A DNA stretch of 64,000 nucleotides from Streptomyces sp. XM4193. Lineage in GTDB: Bacteria > Actinomycetota > Actinomycetes > Streptomycetales > Streptomycetaceae. Where the stretch lies: positions 33,681-97,680 of the forward strand of contig NZ_JALLGK010000013.1 of the NCBI RefSeq assembly GCF_023072595.1. Direction: 5' to 3'. The position numbers and the translations under genes were made by a program. Shown piece by piece: positions 1-7,852 of the stretch. The notes under the pieces were generated by a model. It saw nothing but the letters and a program-made list of their open reading frames with translations. It was not told the origin of the DNA and did no database searches. The stretch's first letter is position 1; each line of letters opens with the position of its first letter.

Positions 1-87
1 TTCGAGAGGCGTGCGACGTCAACTTCGCGTAGGTGTCGCGTACTTCGAAAGTGGGATCCCTCTCGGTCCGACCGGAGTCCGTGAAGT

Positions 88-127
88 GTCGCCGGTGTGC
101 CCCGACTTGACGGGGCGCACCGGCGAC
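88..127. terminator. Hairpin terminator of the gene preceding the window
   Basis: A 17-bp stem (88-104 with 111-127, one G-U pair) closes on a 6-nt loop. It lies upstream of the parA-like gene, so it most likely ends transcription of a gene left of the window. No poly-U tract follows, which is normal in high-GC actinobacteria. Confidence 0.6.
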
Positions 128-281
128 ATCTGTGTGAGGTGCGATTTCCGGACTCAACTCGCCGCGAACATCACAGTTTTACCGATTCGCCCCGCGCGAC
201 CGGCGCTTCGAGGGACTCTGTGCGCCCTTGACAAGTGTGTGTTCACTCACTGACGGATCGCGTCGTGTCCGGTGGATTGTG

Positions 282-311
282 TTGCTGCGAACGGCCGACA
301 CGCCATAGAGT
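282..311 (+). promoter_or_regulatory. Candidate promoter of the parA-scpAB cluster
   Basis: TTGCTG (282-287), an 18-nt spacer, then TAGAGT (306-311) resemble a housekeeping sigma promoter. It sits about 75 nt before the GTG start at 386, which has its own AAGGAGG at 368-374. A TTGACA at 228-233 has no convincing -10 partner. The rest of 1-385 holds only the hairpin at 88-127. Confidence 0.45.
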
Positions 312-385
312 CGCAGACCGTCGGCATGGTGCCACGCTGACCTTGTCGATAAGGATCCTGGTCACCCAAGGAGGCGAAACGGCTT

Positions 386-1582
386 GTGAATGAGTCGACA
401 TTTTCTCCCGGGGGAGAACGACCAGGGGCACTCGCGCCGGGCCAGGGGTCCGTGGGGACCGCAGACGTCGGCTCCGTCGCTGTACACACCCACCCCGCCC
501 CTCAGGACCCATTGAGCATGACTGTCCATCACAACACCCAGCAGGGCGCCAACGCGCACGACGGCGCCGCCATCGGTGAACACCCGGGGGGATCGGCTCA
601 GTTGTCCGATACCGGAGACACGCACAGCAGGGACCACGCAGGGATGCCCGACGCCCAGTTCTACGACCCGGACGCGGAGTTCGAGCCCGACCCGGAGTAC
701 GCGGCCACGCTCGCGCCCGACGCCGCGCGTCAGCGGCGCGAGCGCATCGGCCCGACCGGACGCCCGCTCCCGTACTTCCCGATCCCCGGACCGGTGTCCG
801 AGCACGGGCCGGCCAAGGTCATCGCGATGTGCAACCAGAAGGGCGGGGTCGGCAAGACGACCTCGACCATCAACCTGGGTGCCGCGCTCGCCGAGTACGG
901 CCGCCGCGTACTGCTCGTCGACTTCGACCCGCAGGGCGCGCTGTCGGTGGGTCTGGGCGTCAACCCCATGGAGTTGGACCTCACCGTCTACAACCTGCTC
1001 ATGGAGCGGGGCATGACGCCCGACGAGGTGCTGCTCAAGACGGCGGTCGCGGGGATGGACCTGCTGCCGAGCAACATCGACCTCTCCGCCGCCGAGGTCC
1101 AGCTGGTCAGCGAAGTGGCCCGGGAGTCCTCGCTGCAGCGTGCGCTCGCGCCGCTGATGTCCGAGTACGACTTCATCGTCATCGACTGCCAGCCCTCGCT
1201 CGGCCTGCTGACGGTCAACGCCCTGACCGCCGCGCACAAGGTGATCGTCCCGCTGGAGTGCGAGTTCTTCGCGCTCCGCGGTGTCGCGCTGCTCACCGAG
1301 ACCATCGAGAAGGTGCAGGAGCGGCTCAACCCGGCCCTCAACCTCGACGGCATCCTCGCCACGATGTACGACTCGCGCACGGTGCACAGCAGAGAGGTGC
1401 TGGCACGGGTGGTCGAGGCGTTCGACGACAGCGTCTACCACACCGTGATCGGCCGCACCGTGCGCTTCCCCGAGACCACGGTCGCGGGCGAGCCCATCAC
1501 CACGTACGCCTCCAACTCCGTCGGCGCCGCCGCATATCGCCAGTTGGCCAGGGAGGTGCTCGCCCGGTGCCACGCCGAGTGA
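386..1582 (+). CDS. ParA/Soj-family chromosome-partitioning ATPase (orphan, scpAB-linked)
   Basis: This is a P-loop ATPase of the ParA/MinD group, 398 aa. It carries the deviant Walker A motif KGGVGKTTS near residues 151-159, a VDFDPQG switch near 178 and VIDCQPS near 265. The first 130 or so residues are a low-complexity extension typical of actinobacterial members. The GTG start at 386 follows AAGGAGG (368-374). Its stop overlaps the next gene, which encodes a putative DNA-binding partner, and scpA/scpB follow, so a role in nucleoid segregation or condensation is likely. It is not the oriC-linked ParA, because no ParB lies beside it. The family call is firm; the exact role is inferred from context. 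Confidence 0.93.
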   Translation: MNESTFSPGGERPGALAPGQGSVGTADVGSVAVHTHPAPQDPLSMTVHHNTQQGANAHDGAAIGEHPGGSAQLSDTGDTHSRDHAGMPDAQFYDPDAEFEPDPEYAATLAPDAARQRRERIGPTGRPLPYFPIPGPVSEHGPAKVIAMCNQKGGVGKTTSTINLGAALAEYGRRVLLVDFDPQGALSVGLGVNPMELDLTVYNLLMERGMTPDEVLLKTAVAGMDLLPSNIDLSAAEVQLVSEVARESSLQRALAPLMSEYDFIVIDCQPSLGLLTVNALTAAHKVIVPLECEFFALRGVALLTETIEKVQERLNPALNLDGILATMYDSRTVHSREVLARVVEAFDDSVYHTVIGRTVRFPETTVAGEPITTYASNSVGAAAYRQLAREVLARCHAE

Positions 1583-2121
1583 GCCTCCCGGCGGCCGACG
1601 AGCTGTTCCGCAACACCGGAGGACCGGGCGTACAGCCGTCCGCGCCGTCGAGCGGCGAGGACAACGCCCGTGCCAGGGCGGCCTCCAGAGTGCCCGCGCC
1701 GGGCGGCGACTCCGAGCCCACCGAGCACGCCACCGCCGAGGACCAGAGCGAGGAGGCCGAGCAGTCGCGCCGCGGTACCGCCCGTACGCCCCGGCAGACG
1801 CGTTCGGCCGCGGGCGGCGAGAGCCGCACCGCCCGGCAGGGCAGCGCCACCGGCTCCGGCGGCGGTACGGACAGCGCCGGCCGCCGCCCCCGTGCGGCAC
1901 GCAGGCCCAGCGGCCGCGAGCGACACGACGAGAAGATCACCGTCTATGTCTCCGCCGAAGAGCTGATGGACCTGGAGCACGCACGACTCGTACTGCGCGG
2001 CGAGTACGGACTCGCGGTGGACCGCGGGCGGATAGTGCGCGAGGCGGTGGCCGTGGTGCTGGCCGACCTGGAGTCGCGCGGCGACGCCAGCATCCTGGTG
2101 CGCCGGCTGCGCGGTCGCTGA
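1567..2121 (+). CDS. Putative ribbon-helix-helix DNA-binding partner of the ParA-like ATPase
   Basis: The product is 184 aa. Residues 1 to about 115 are low-complexity, rich in Ala, Arg, Ser and Gly. The C-terminal 65 residues fold-match a ribbon-helix-helix pattern: a strand (KITVYVSAEELMDLE), a helix, then VDRGRIVREAVAVVLADLE. The GTG at 1567 is chosen because GGGAGG (1551-1556) lies 10 nt upstream; GTG 1579 is the alternative and would overlap the parA stop as GTGA. Small RHH proteins are the centromere-binding partners of many ParA ATPases, so a ParA-adaptor role is my inference. The RHH call rests on pattern only. Confidence 0.75.
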   Translation: MPRRVSLPAADELFRNTGGPGVQPSAPSSGEDNARARAASRVPAPGGDSEPTEHATAEDQSEEAEQSRRGTARTPRQTRSAAGGESRTARQGSATGSGGGTDSAGRRPRAARRPSGRERHDEKITVYVSAEELMDLEHARLVLRGEYGLAVDRGRIVREAVAVVLADLESRGDASILVRRLRGR

Positions 2122-2222
2122 CCGCGATCCGCACACCACGAGCGGTGGGGCCGGTTGATGCCTGCGCCGACGGGCCGCTGCGCCGCGTCCCCGCCCCGGC
2201 CGGGCGGCGGAGTCCGGCGCGG

Positions 2223-2228
2223 TAATGT
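2223..2228 (+). promoter_or_regulatory. -10 element for a leaderless scpA transcript
   Basis: TAATGT lies exactly 7 nt before the ATG at 2236, and no Shine-Dalgarno sequence precedes that ATG. This spacing recurs at many starts in the window and favours ATG 2236 over the in-frame TTG/ATG at 2155/2158. Confidence 0.45.
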
Positions 2229-2235
2229 GCCAGCG

Positions 2236-3480
2236 ATGACCGTGCCCGAGGAGCCCGCCGACCGCGTACGCCCCACCCGCCGCCTGCTTGGGCGCGGCCC
2301 GCAGGAGGCGTACGGCGGCGAGGCGTCCGAGGGCGGGGAGCGCGGCGGCCGGGCGCTCGAACAGCCCGCGCACGAGCCCTCGGAGGACCGCACGGCGGAC
2401 GAGGACTTCGGGCCCCCTCCGCCCAACGCACCTGCTCCTCCCGCGATTTCGCCCACCGAGACCTCCGGGGAGCCCGACCCCGTCCAGCTCCCCGACGCGC
2501 CCGCCGTCCCGCCGGCCACACCAGACGCACCTGTCGCGCCCGACGCGCCTGCCGGGGCGACACCGACGGCGGCTCCCGCGGGCTCCGCCGCGTACACCGC
2601 GCCCGCGTACACCGCGCCCCCGGACGCCGAAGCGGCGGCGGACGACGGCCGGTTCAAGGTGGTGCTGGAGAACTTCGAGGGCCCTTTCGATCTCCTGCTG
2701 CAGCTCATCGCCAAACACAAGATGGACGTCACCGAGGTCGCGCTCTCCCGGGTGACCGACGAGTTCATGGCGCATCTGCGGGCGATGGGACCGGACTGGG
2801 ATCTGGACCAGACCACCGAGTTCCTGGTGGTGGCGGCGACTCTGCTGGATCTGAAGGCGGCCCGGCTGCTGCCGGCCGCCGAGATCGAGGACGAGGCGGA
2901 CCTCGCGCTGCTGGAGGCGCGCGATCTGCTGTTCGCCCGGCTGCTCCAGTACCGCGCGTACAAGGAGATCGTGGAGATCCTCTCCGAGCGGATGGCCGCC
3001 GAGGCGCGTCGCCACCCGCGGACGGTCGGCCTGGAACCGCACCACGCGGAGCTGCTGCCCGAGGTGGTCATCCGGCTGGGGCCGGAGGGTTTCGCCGCGC
3101 TCGCGGTGAAGGCGATGCAGCCCAGACCACGGCCCGAGGTGTACGTCGACCACATCCACGCGCCGCTGGTCAGCGTGCGCGAGCAGGCCGAGCTGATGGT
3201 CGAACGTCTCCGCGCGGGCGGGGAGTTGAGCTTCGCCGAGCTGACCGAGGACGTCGAGGACACCCTCACCGTGGTCGCCCGCTTCCTGGCGCTGTTGGAG
3301 CTCTACCGCGAACGCGCGGTGGCTCTCGACCAGCCGGAGGCGCTGGGGGCGCTCATGGTGCGCTGGAGCGGCGAAGGCAGTCAACGGCCCGTCGTGAGCG
3401 ACGAGTTCGACCAGGAGACGAGGCCGCAGTCGGACGCTCCGGCCGCGGTCGGCACACAGGACCGGGGCACACACGTATGA
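2236..3480 (+). CDS. scpA: Segregation and condensation protein A (ScpA kleisin)
   Basis: This is the kleisin subunit of the SMC-ScpAB condensin. The conserved domain begins near residue 140 with FKVVLENFEGPFDLLLQLI, the SMC-neck-binding N-terminal kleisin helix, and runs to a winged-helix C-terminus. The first 135 residues are a Pro/Ala-rich extension with a duplicated YTAPAYTAP. With the ATG at 2236 the protein is 414 aa, longer than the usual 250 or so because of that extension. scpB follows after 10 nt, so the two are almost certainly cotranscribed. The start is inferred from a leaderless -10 (2223-2228). Confidence 0.93.
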   Translation: MTVPEEPADRVRPTRRLLGRGPQEAYGGEASEGGERGGRALEQPAHEPSEDRTADEDFGPPPPNAPAPPAISPTETSGEPDPVQLPDAPAVPPATPDAPVAPDAPAGATPTAAPAGSAAYTAPAYTAPPDAEAAADDGRFKVVLENFEGPFDLLLQLIAKHKMDVTEVALSRVTDEFMAHLRAMGPDWDLDQTTEFLVVAATLLDLKAARLLPAAEIEDEADLALLEARDLLFARLLQYRAYKEIVEILSERMAAEARRHPRTVGLEPHHAELLPEVVIRLGPEGFAALAVKAMQPRPRPEVYVDHIHAPLVSVREQAELMVERLRAGGELSFAELTEDVEDTLTVVARFLALLELYRERAVALDQPEALGALMVRWSGEGSQRPVVSDEFDQETRPQSDAPAAVGTQDRGTHV

Positions 3481-3490
3481 GGGCGCAACC

Positions 3491-4216
3491 ATGACCGAGC
3501 ACAGCAGCGCGGACCCCGTCGGCCGCGTCGACACGTACCGCGCGACCGGTGTCGCGGACCCGGCTGCGCTGCCCGAGCAGCAGTCCGGCCCGCCGGCGGG
3601 GGAGAGCGCCGTCGCGGAGCTGGATCTGCGCCCGGCGCTGGAGGCCGTGCTGATGGTGGTCGACGAGCCGGCGAGCGAGGAGCTGCTGGCCAGGGTGTTG
3701 CAGCGGTCGCGGCGGGCGGTCAGCGGTGCGCTTCGGGAGCTCGCCGAGGAGTACACCGCCCAGGGCCGGGGCTTCGAGCTGCGCGAGGTCGCCGGCGGAT
3801 GGCGCTTCTACAGCCGCGCCGCGTACGCGGACGCGGTGGAGGGGTTCGTCCTGGACGGTCAGCACGCCCGTCTCACCCAGGCCGCGCTGGAGACGCTGGC
3901 GGTGGTCGCCTACCGTCAGCCCGTCAGTCGTTCCCGGGTCTCCGCGGTCCGCGGGGTGAACTGCGACGGCGTGATGCGTACCCTTCTACAGCGCGGGCTG
4001 GTGGCCGAGGCGGGCACCGAACCCGAAACAGGTGCGATCCTGTATGTGACGACGCACTACTTCCTGGAGCGAATGGGCCTGCGCGGCCTGGACGAGCTGC
4101 CGGACCTTGCCCCCTTCCTCCCGGAGGCGGAGGCGGTCGAGGGCGAGAGTCAGGAAGGTGTGCCGTCGTTCGACGTAGACGACGACAGCGACGAGCCGAC
4201 GCGGCCCGCCGGCTGA
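3491..4216 (+). CDS. scpB: Segregation and condensation protein B (ScpB)
   Basis: ScpB is the dimeric winged-helix kite subunit that binds the ScpA linker within SMC-ScpAB. The 241-aa product carries the family core LRPALEAVLMVVDEPASEELLA near residue 40 and the conserved TQAALETLAVVAYRQPVSR near 128, followed by the second winged helix (GVMRTLLQRGLVAEAG). The last 30 residues are acidic and probably flexible. It starts 10 nt after scpA, with a weak ribosome-binding site at GGGCG. Confidence 0.95.
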   Translation: MTEHSSADPVGRVDTYRATGVADPAALPEQQSGPPAGESAVAELDLRPALEAVLMVVDEPASEELLARVLQRSRRAVSGALRELAEEYTAQGRGFELREVAGGWRFYSRAAYADAVEGFVLDGQHARLTQAALETLAVVAYRQPVSRSRVSAVRGVNCDGVMRTLLQRGLVAEAGTEPETGAILYVTTHYFLERMGLRGLDELPDLAPFLPEAEAVEGESQEGVPSFDVDDDSDEPTRPAG

Positions 4217-4243
4217 GCCCCGACAGTTAAGACGGAAGACGTA

Positions 4244-5560
4244 ATGCGAAGCAGCGGCAACGACAGCAACCGGAATCCCCGCGGCGGGAACCGGAACCCC
4301 GGGGGCGCGGGCAAGGGCCGCGACGAGCAGCGCAAGCGCCGTCCCCGTCCCGAGGAGCGGCGCTACGACGTCGGCGAGGGCGGACCCGGCCAGGGCCCAC
4401 GGGGCGGCGCGGGCCAGGGCGAGCGCGGCCGCAGCGACCGGAGCCGGGACGACCGGGGCCGGGGCGGCCGGAGTCAGGGCGGCCGGGACGGCTGGAGCCG
4501 GGACGACCGGGGCCGGGACGACCGGGGCCGGGACGACCGGGATCGTGGCGGCCGGGACGACCGGAACCGGGACGACCGGGACCGGGACCGGGACCGCGGC
4601 GGAGCCGGCGGTTCGGGCCGGCCGAAGCCCGCGTACAAGGCCGGCGGCAAGCCCACCGGCGGACCCAAGGGCTCCGGCGGGCCGAAGGGCTTCGGCGGAC
4701 CCAGGGGCGGCAAGGGCCAGCCGGGCCGCAAGCGGACCGCTCCCGCACGGCCCCGCGAGTACGAGGCGCAGATCGAGGAGCGCAACCGCGCCCGGCACGA
4801 CAAGCCGATCGCCAAGCTGCCCAAGACCTTCGGCGAGGTCGAGGGCGAGCGTCTGCAGAAGGTGCTGGCACGCGCCGGCATGGGTTCGCGCCGCGCCTGC
4901 GAGGAACTGATCGAGCGGGCCAGGGTCGAGGTCAACGGCCAGATCGTGCTGGAGCAGGGCCTGCGGGTCGACCCGGAGAAGGACGAGATCAAGGTCGACG
5001 GACTGACTGTCGCGACCCAGTCGTACCTCTTCTTCGCGCTCAACAAGCCGGCCGGTGTCGTCGCCTCCATGGAGGACCCGGACGGCCGCCAGTGCCTCGG
5101 CGACTACGTGCAGAACCGTGAGACGCGTCTCTTCCACGTCGGCCGGCTCGACACCGAGACCGAGGGCATCATCCTGCTCACCAACCACGGCGAGCTGGCC
5201 CACCGCCTCACCCACCCCCGCTACCACGTGCGCAAGACGTATCTGGCCGCGATCCAGGGGCCGTTGCCGCGCGAGCTGGGCAAGCGCCTCAAGGACGGCA
5301 TCAAGCTGGACGACGGATACGCCCGCGCCGACCACTTCCGCGTGGTGGAGAACACCGGAAAGAACTACCTCGTCGAGGTCAGCCTGCACGAGGGCCGCAA
5401 GCACATCGTGCGCCGGATGCTCGCCGAGGCGGGCTTCCCGGTCGAGAAGCTGGTGCGGACGAAGTTCGGCCCGATTCCGCTGGGCGACCAGAAGTCGGGC
5501 TGGCTGCGCCGGATGACCAACACCGAGGTCGGGATGCTGATGAACGAGGTCGGCCTCTGA
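4244..5560 (+). CDS. RsuA/RluB/E/F-family rRNA pseudouridine synthase
   Basis: The enzyme converts specific rRNA uridines to pseudouridine. An S4 RNA-binding domain spans about residues 201-250 (RLQKVLARAGMGSRRACEELI). The catalytic domain carries the invariant Asp in GRLDTETEGIILLTN near residue 303 and the C-terminal KHIVRRMLAEAGFPV motif. The N-terminal 195 residues are an Arg/Asp/Gly-rich, almost certainly disordered tract with RDDRG-type repeats, roughly doubling the length of typical family members. It lies 27 nt after scpB, as commonly seen next to scpAB. Whether the target is 16S or 23S rRNA cannot be read from sequence. Confidence 0.92.
   Translation: MRSSGNDSNRNPRGGNRNPGGAGKGRDEQRKRRPRPEERRYDVGEGGPGQGPRGGAGQGERGRSDRSRDDRGRGGRSQGGRDGWSRDDRGRDDRGRDDRDRGGRDDRNRDDRDRDRDRGGAGGSGRPKPAYKAGGKPTGGPKGSGGPKGFGGPRGGKGQPGRKRTAPARPREYEAQIEERNRARHDKPIAKLPKTFGEVEGERLQKVLARAGMGSRRACEELIERARVEVNGQIVLEQGLRVDPEKDEIKVDGLTVATQSYLFFALNKPAGVVASMEDPDGRQCLGDYVQNRETRLFHVGRLDTETEGIILLTNHGELAHRLTHPRYHVRKTYLAAIQGPLPRELGKRLKDGIKLDDGYARADHFRVVENTGKNYLVEVSLHEGRKHIVRRMLAEAGFPVEKLVRTKFGPIPLGDQKSGWLRRMTNTEVGMLMNEVGL
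4441..4610 (+). repeat. Tandem 15-bp repeat encoding RDDRG units
   Basis: Successive degenerate copies of CGGGACGACCGGGGC encode RDDRGRDDRGRDDRD inside the disordered N-terminus of the pseudouridine synthase. Copy number probably varies between strains. Confidence 0.75.
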
Positions 5561-5705
5561 GCGCAGCCGGTACGGCCGGGCCGATCACCTGTTGGACATC
5601 GGGTGACGCGGCCCGGCCGGTCCGTATCCTGGCAGCACTCGGCACCGGACCAGGGCCGTACCGCCCGGGGGCGGGGCCCGTACAGCGCAAGGACACCGCA
5701 CGCAC

Positions 5706-6794
5706 ATGCGAACCGCACTCGTCATCGGCACCGGACTGATCGGCACCTCGGTCGGTCTGGCCCTCTCCGCCCGGGGCGTGGCGGTGCGGCTGCGCGACGT
5801 CGATCCGGCCAACGCCTCGCTCGCCGCCTCGCGGGGCGCGGGGTCGGACGCCGAGTCGCGGGAGCCGGTCGACCTCGCCGTCATCGCGGTGCCGCCGGCG
5901 CACATCGCCGCCGCGGTGGTGGCGGCCCAGCAGGAGGGCGTCGCTCGCGGGTACCTCGACGTGGGCAGCGTGAAGAGCGGTCCGCGCGGCGAACTCGCCT
6001 CGCTCGGCGGCGACTTGAGCACCTACCTCGGTACGCACCCGATGGCCGGCAAGGAGAAGGCGGGCCCGCTCGCCGCCACCGCCGACCTCTTCGAGGGCAG
6101 GCCGTGGGTGCTCACCCCCACCCCCGCCACCGAGACCGAGGTGCTGAACCTGGCACTGGAACTGATCTCGCTGTGCCGCGCGGTGCCGGTGGTGATGGAG
6201 GCCGAGGCGCACGACCGCGCGGTGGCGCTGGTCTCGCACACCCCGCAGCTGCTCTCCAGCCTGGTGGCCGCCAGGCTGGAGGAGGCCGACGAGACGGCGG
6301 TGCGACTCTGCGGCCAGGGCATCAGGGACGTCACGAGGATCGCGGCGTCCGACCCCGACATGTGGCTGGACATCCTGGCCGCGAACCCCGACCCGGTCGC
6401 CGACGTGCTGGCGGCCGTCGCCGAGGACCTGACCGCGACGGTCGCCTCGCTGCGGGCGCTCGCCTCCGCCGACGGCGCCGAGCGCTCCGAGGGCGGGGCC
6501 GGCATCTCCGACATACTGCGCCGCGGCAACACCGGCAGGGCGCGGGTGCCGGGCAAGCACGGCCAGGCGCCGACGGCGTACGAGACGGTCACCGTGCTGA
6601 TCTCCGACGAACCGGGCGAGCTGGCCCGGATCTTCGCCGACGCGGGCCAGGCGGGGGTCAACATCGAGGACGTGCGCATCGAGCACGCCGCCGGCCAGCA
6701 GGCGGGGCACGTACAGCTGATGGTCGAGCCGCGTTCGGCCGCCTCGTTGGCCGCCGCGCTGCGGGCCAGGGGCTGGGCGCTGCGGGCGCGCTGA
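5706..6794 (+). CDS. tyrA: Prephenate dehydrogenase with C-terminal ACT domain
   Basis: TyrA oxidatively decarboxylates prephenate to 4-hydroxyphenylpyruvate in tyrosine biosynthesis. The 362-aa product opens with the NAD(P) fingerprint GTGLIGTSVGLALS and includes the family THPMAGKEKAG segment near residue 115. The last 75 residues form an ACT domain (VTVLISDEPGELARIFADAG), the usual site of feedback control by an aromatic amino acid. The ATG has only a poor Shine-Dalgarno; a -10-like TATCCT lies at 5625-5630. The downstream neighbour cmk is separated by 158 nt. Confidence 0.94.
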   Translation: MRTALVIGTGLIGTSVGLALSARGVAVRLRDVDPANASLAASRGAGSDAESREPVDLAVIAVPPAHIAAAVVAAQQEGVARGYLDVGSVKSGPRGELASLGGDLSTYLGTHPMAGKEKAGPLAATADLFEGRPWVLTPTPATETEVLNLALELISLCRAVPVVMEAEAHDRAVALVSHTPQLLSSLVAARLEEADETAVRLCGQGIRDVTRIAASDPDMWLDILAANPDPVADVLAAVAEDLTATVASLRALASADGAERSEGGAGISDILRRGNTGRARVPGKHGQAPTAYETVTVLISDEPGELARIFADAGQAGVNIEDVRIEHAAGQQAGHVQLMVEPRSAASLAAALRARGWALRAR

Positions 6795-6952
6795 GGCCGT
6801 GCCGAGGGCGCGGTCCCCGGGGGATACGCGTTTCAGGACCGGTGGGGCTAGCCGGTAGCCTTGGGCCGGTCGCCCGTCGCGCCCGCGTACCGACGCCGAC
6901 GCCGACGACACCGCCTCGCGACTCCCCGCGTTCACGAAAGGTCCCTGTCACC

Positions 6953-7678
6953 GTGGCTGCATCCCCCCAGGAGACGAACCCCGTACGCCCTGGTGCCCAG
7001 GCTCCCGTCGTCGTCGCCATCGACGGCCCGTCGGGGACGGGCAAGTCCAGCACCTCCAAGGCGGTCGCCGCCAAGCTGGGGCTGCGCTACCTCGACACCG
7101 GCGCGCAGTACCGCGCGATCACCTGGTGGATGCTCACCCACGGCGTGGACGTGAACGACGCGGCGGCCGTGGCCGAGGCCTCCGGCAGGCCCGCCATCGT
7201 CTCCACCACCGACCCCGCCGCCCCCGGCATCACCGCCGACGGGGAGGACGCCTCCGGGCCGATCCGCACCCAGGAGGTCACCGCGGCGGTCAGCGCGGTC
7301 AGCGCGGTGCCCGAGGTGCGCAGCCGGATCACCGAGCTCCAGCGCTCCATCGCCGCCTCGGCGCCCGAGGGCATGGTCGTCGAGGGCCGGGACATCGGGA
7401 CCACCGTGCTGCCGAACGCCGATCTCAAGATCTTCCTCACCGCCTCTCCCGAGGCGAGGGCCGAGCGCAGGGGCGGCGAACTCAAGGCCAAGAACGGCCA
7501 GGCCGATCTGGCCGCCACCCAGGAGGCGCTGCTCAAGCGCGACCGGGCCGACTCCAGTCGAGCCGTGTCACCGCTGCTGAAGGCGGAGGACGCGGTGGAG
7601 GTCGACACCACCGAGCTGACGCTGGAGCAGGTCATCGAGTGCGTCGTCACCCTGATCGTGGAGAAGCAGCGGGCCTGA
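6953..7678 (+). CDS. cmk: Cytidylate kinase
   Basis: Cmk phosphorylates CMP and dCMP to the diphosphates. The P-loop GPSGTGKSS is near residues 25-33. LRYLDTGAQYRAITW, the RDIGT motif of the CMP-binding region and RDRADSSRAVSPL of the lid are all present. The 241-aa protein starts at GTG 6953, the only usable start in frame, with GAAAGG 12 nt upstream. A TAGCCT at 6856-6861 may be its -10. der follows after 174 nt, a gap that contains a perfect hairpin. Confidence 0.95.
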   Translation: MAASPQETNPVRPGAQAPVVVAIDGPSGTGKSSTSKAVAAKLGLRYLDTGAQYRAITWWMLTHGVDVNDAAAVAEASGRPAIVSTTDPAAPGITADGEDASGPIRTQEVTAAVSAVSAVPEVRSRITELQRSIAASAPEGMVVEGRDIGTTVLPNADLKIFLTASPEARAERRGGELKAKNGQADLAATQEALLKRDRADSSRAVSPLLKAEDAVEVDTTELTLEQVIECVVTLIVEKQRA

Positions 7679-7792
7679 GCGTGCCTCGCGGCCGGGCGGG
7701 AGCACTCCGTCACGCGGCCGGCGGCCGGACTCCCGGCCAGTGCGCCGGACGTCGGCGGCGGGCGCGGCAGCAGCGAGGGGCGCGAGCGCCCA

Positions 7793-7818
7793 GGCCGTAC
7801 GGGTCGGCCCGTACGGCC
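7793..7818. terminator. Perfect hairpin between cmk and der
   Basis: GGCCGTACGGG (7793-7803) pairs perfectly with CCCGTACGGCC (7808-7818) around a 4-nt loop. It could terminate cmk or act within a der leader as an attenuator, since der starts only 35 nt later. No T tract follows. Confidence 0.5.
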
Positions 7819-7852
7819 ACCCATTGACTGATGAGAACAGGGACAGGACTTC

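Noticed and set aside
11..253. An 80-codon plus-strand frame at the left edge
   Set aside because: It runs across the 88-127 terminator hairpin, lacks a ribosome-binding site and typical codon bias, and resembles no protein I know.
1435..3756. Very long minus-strand open frames opposite scpA/scpB (and similarly opposite 20603-22972, 56030-58042 and 61658-63724)
   Set aside because: These are shadows of high-GC coding sequence. The opposite strand carries recognised proteins and the shadow translations are Arg/Ala/Gly-rich without domains.
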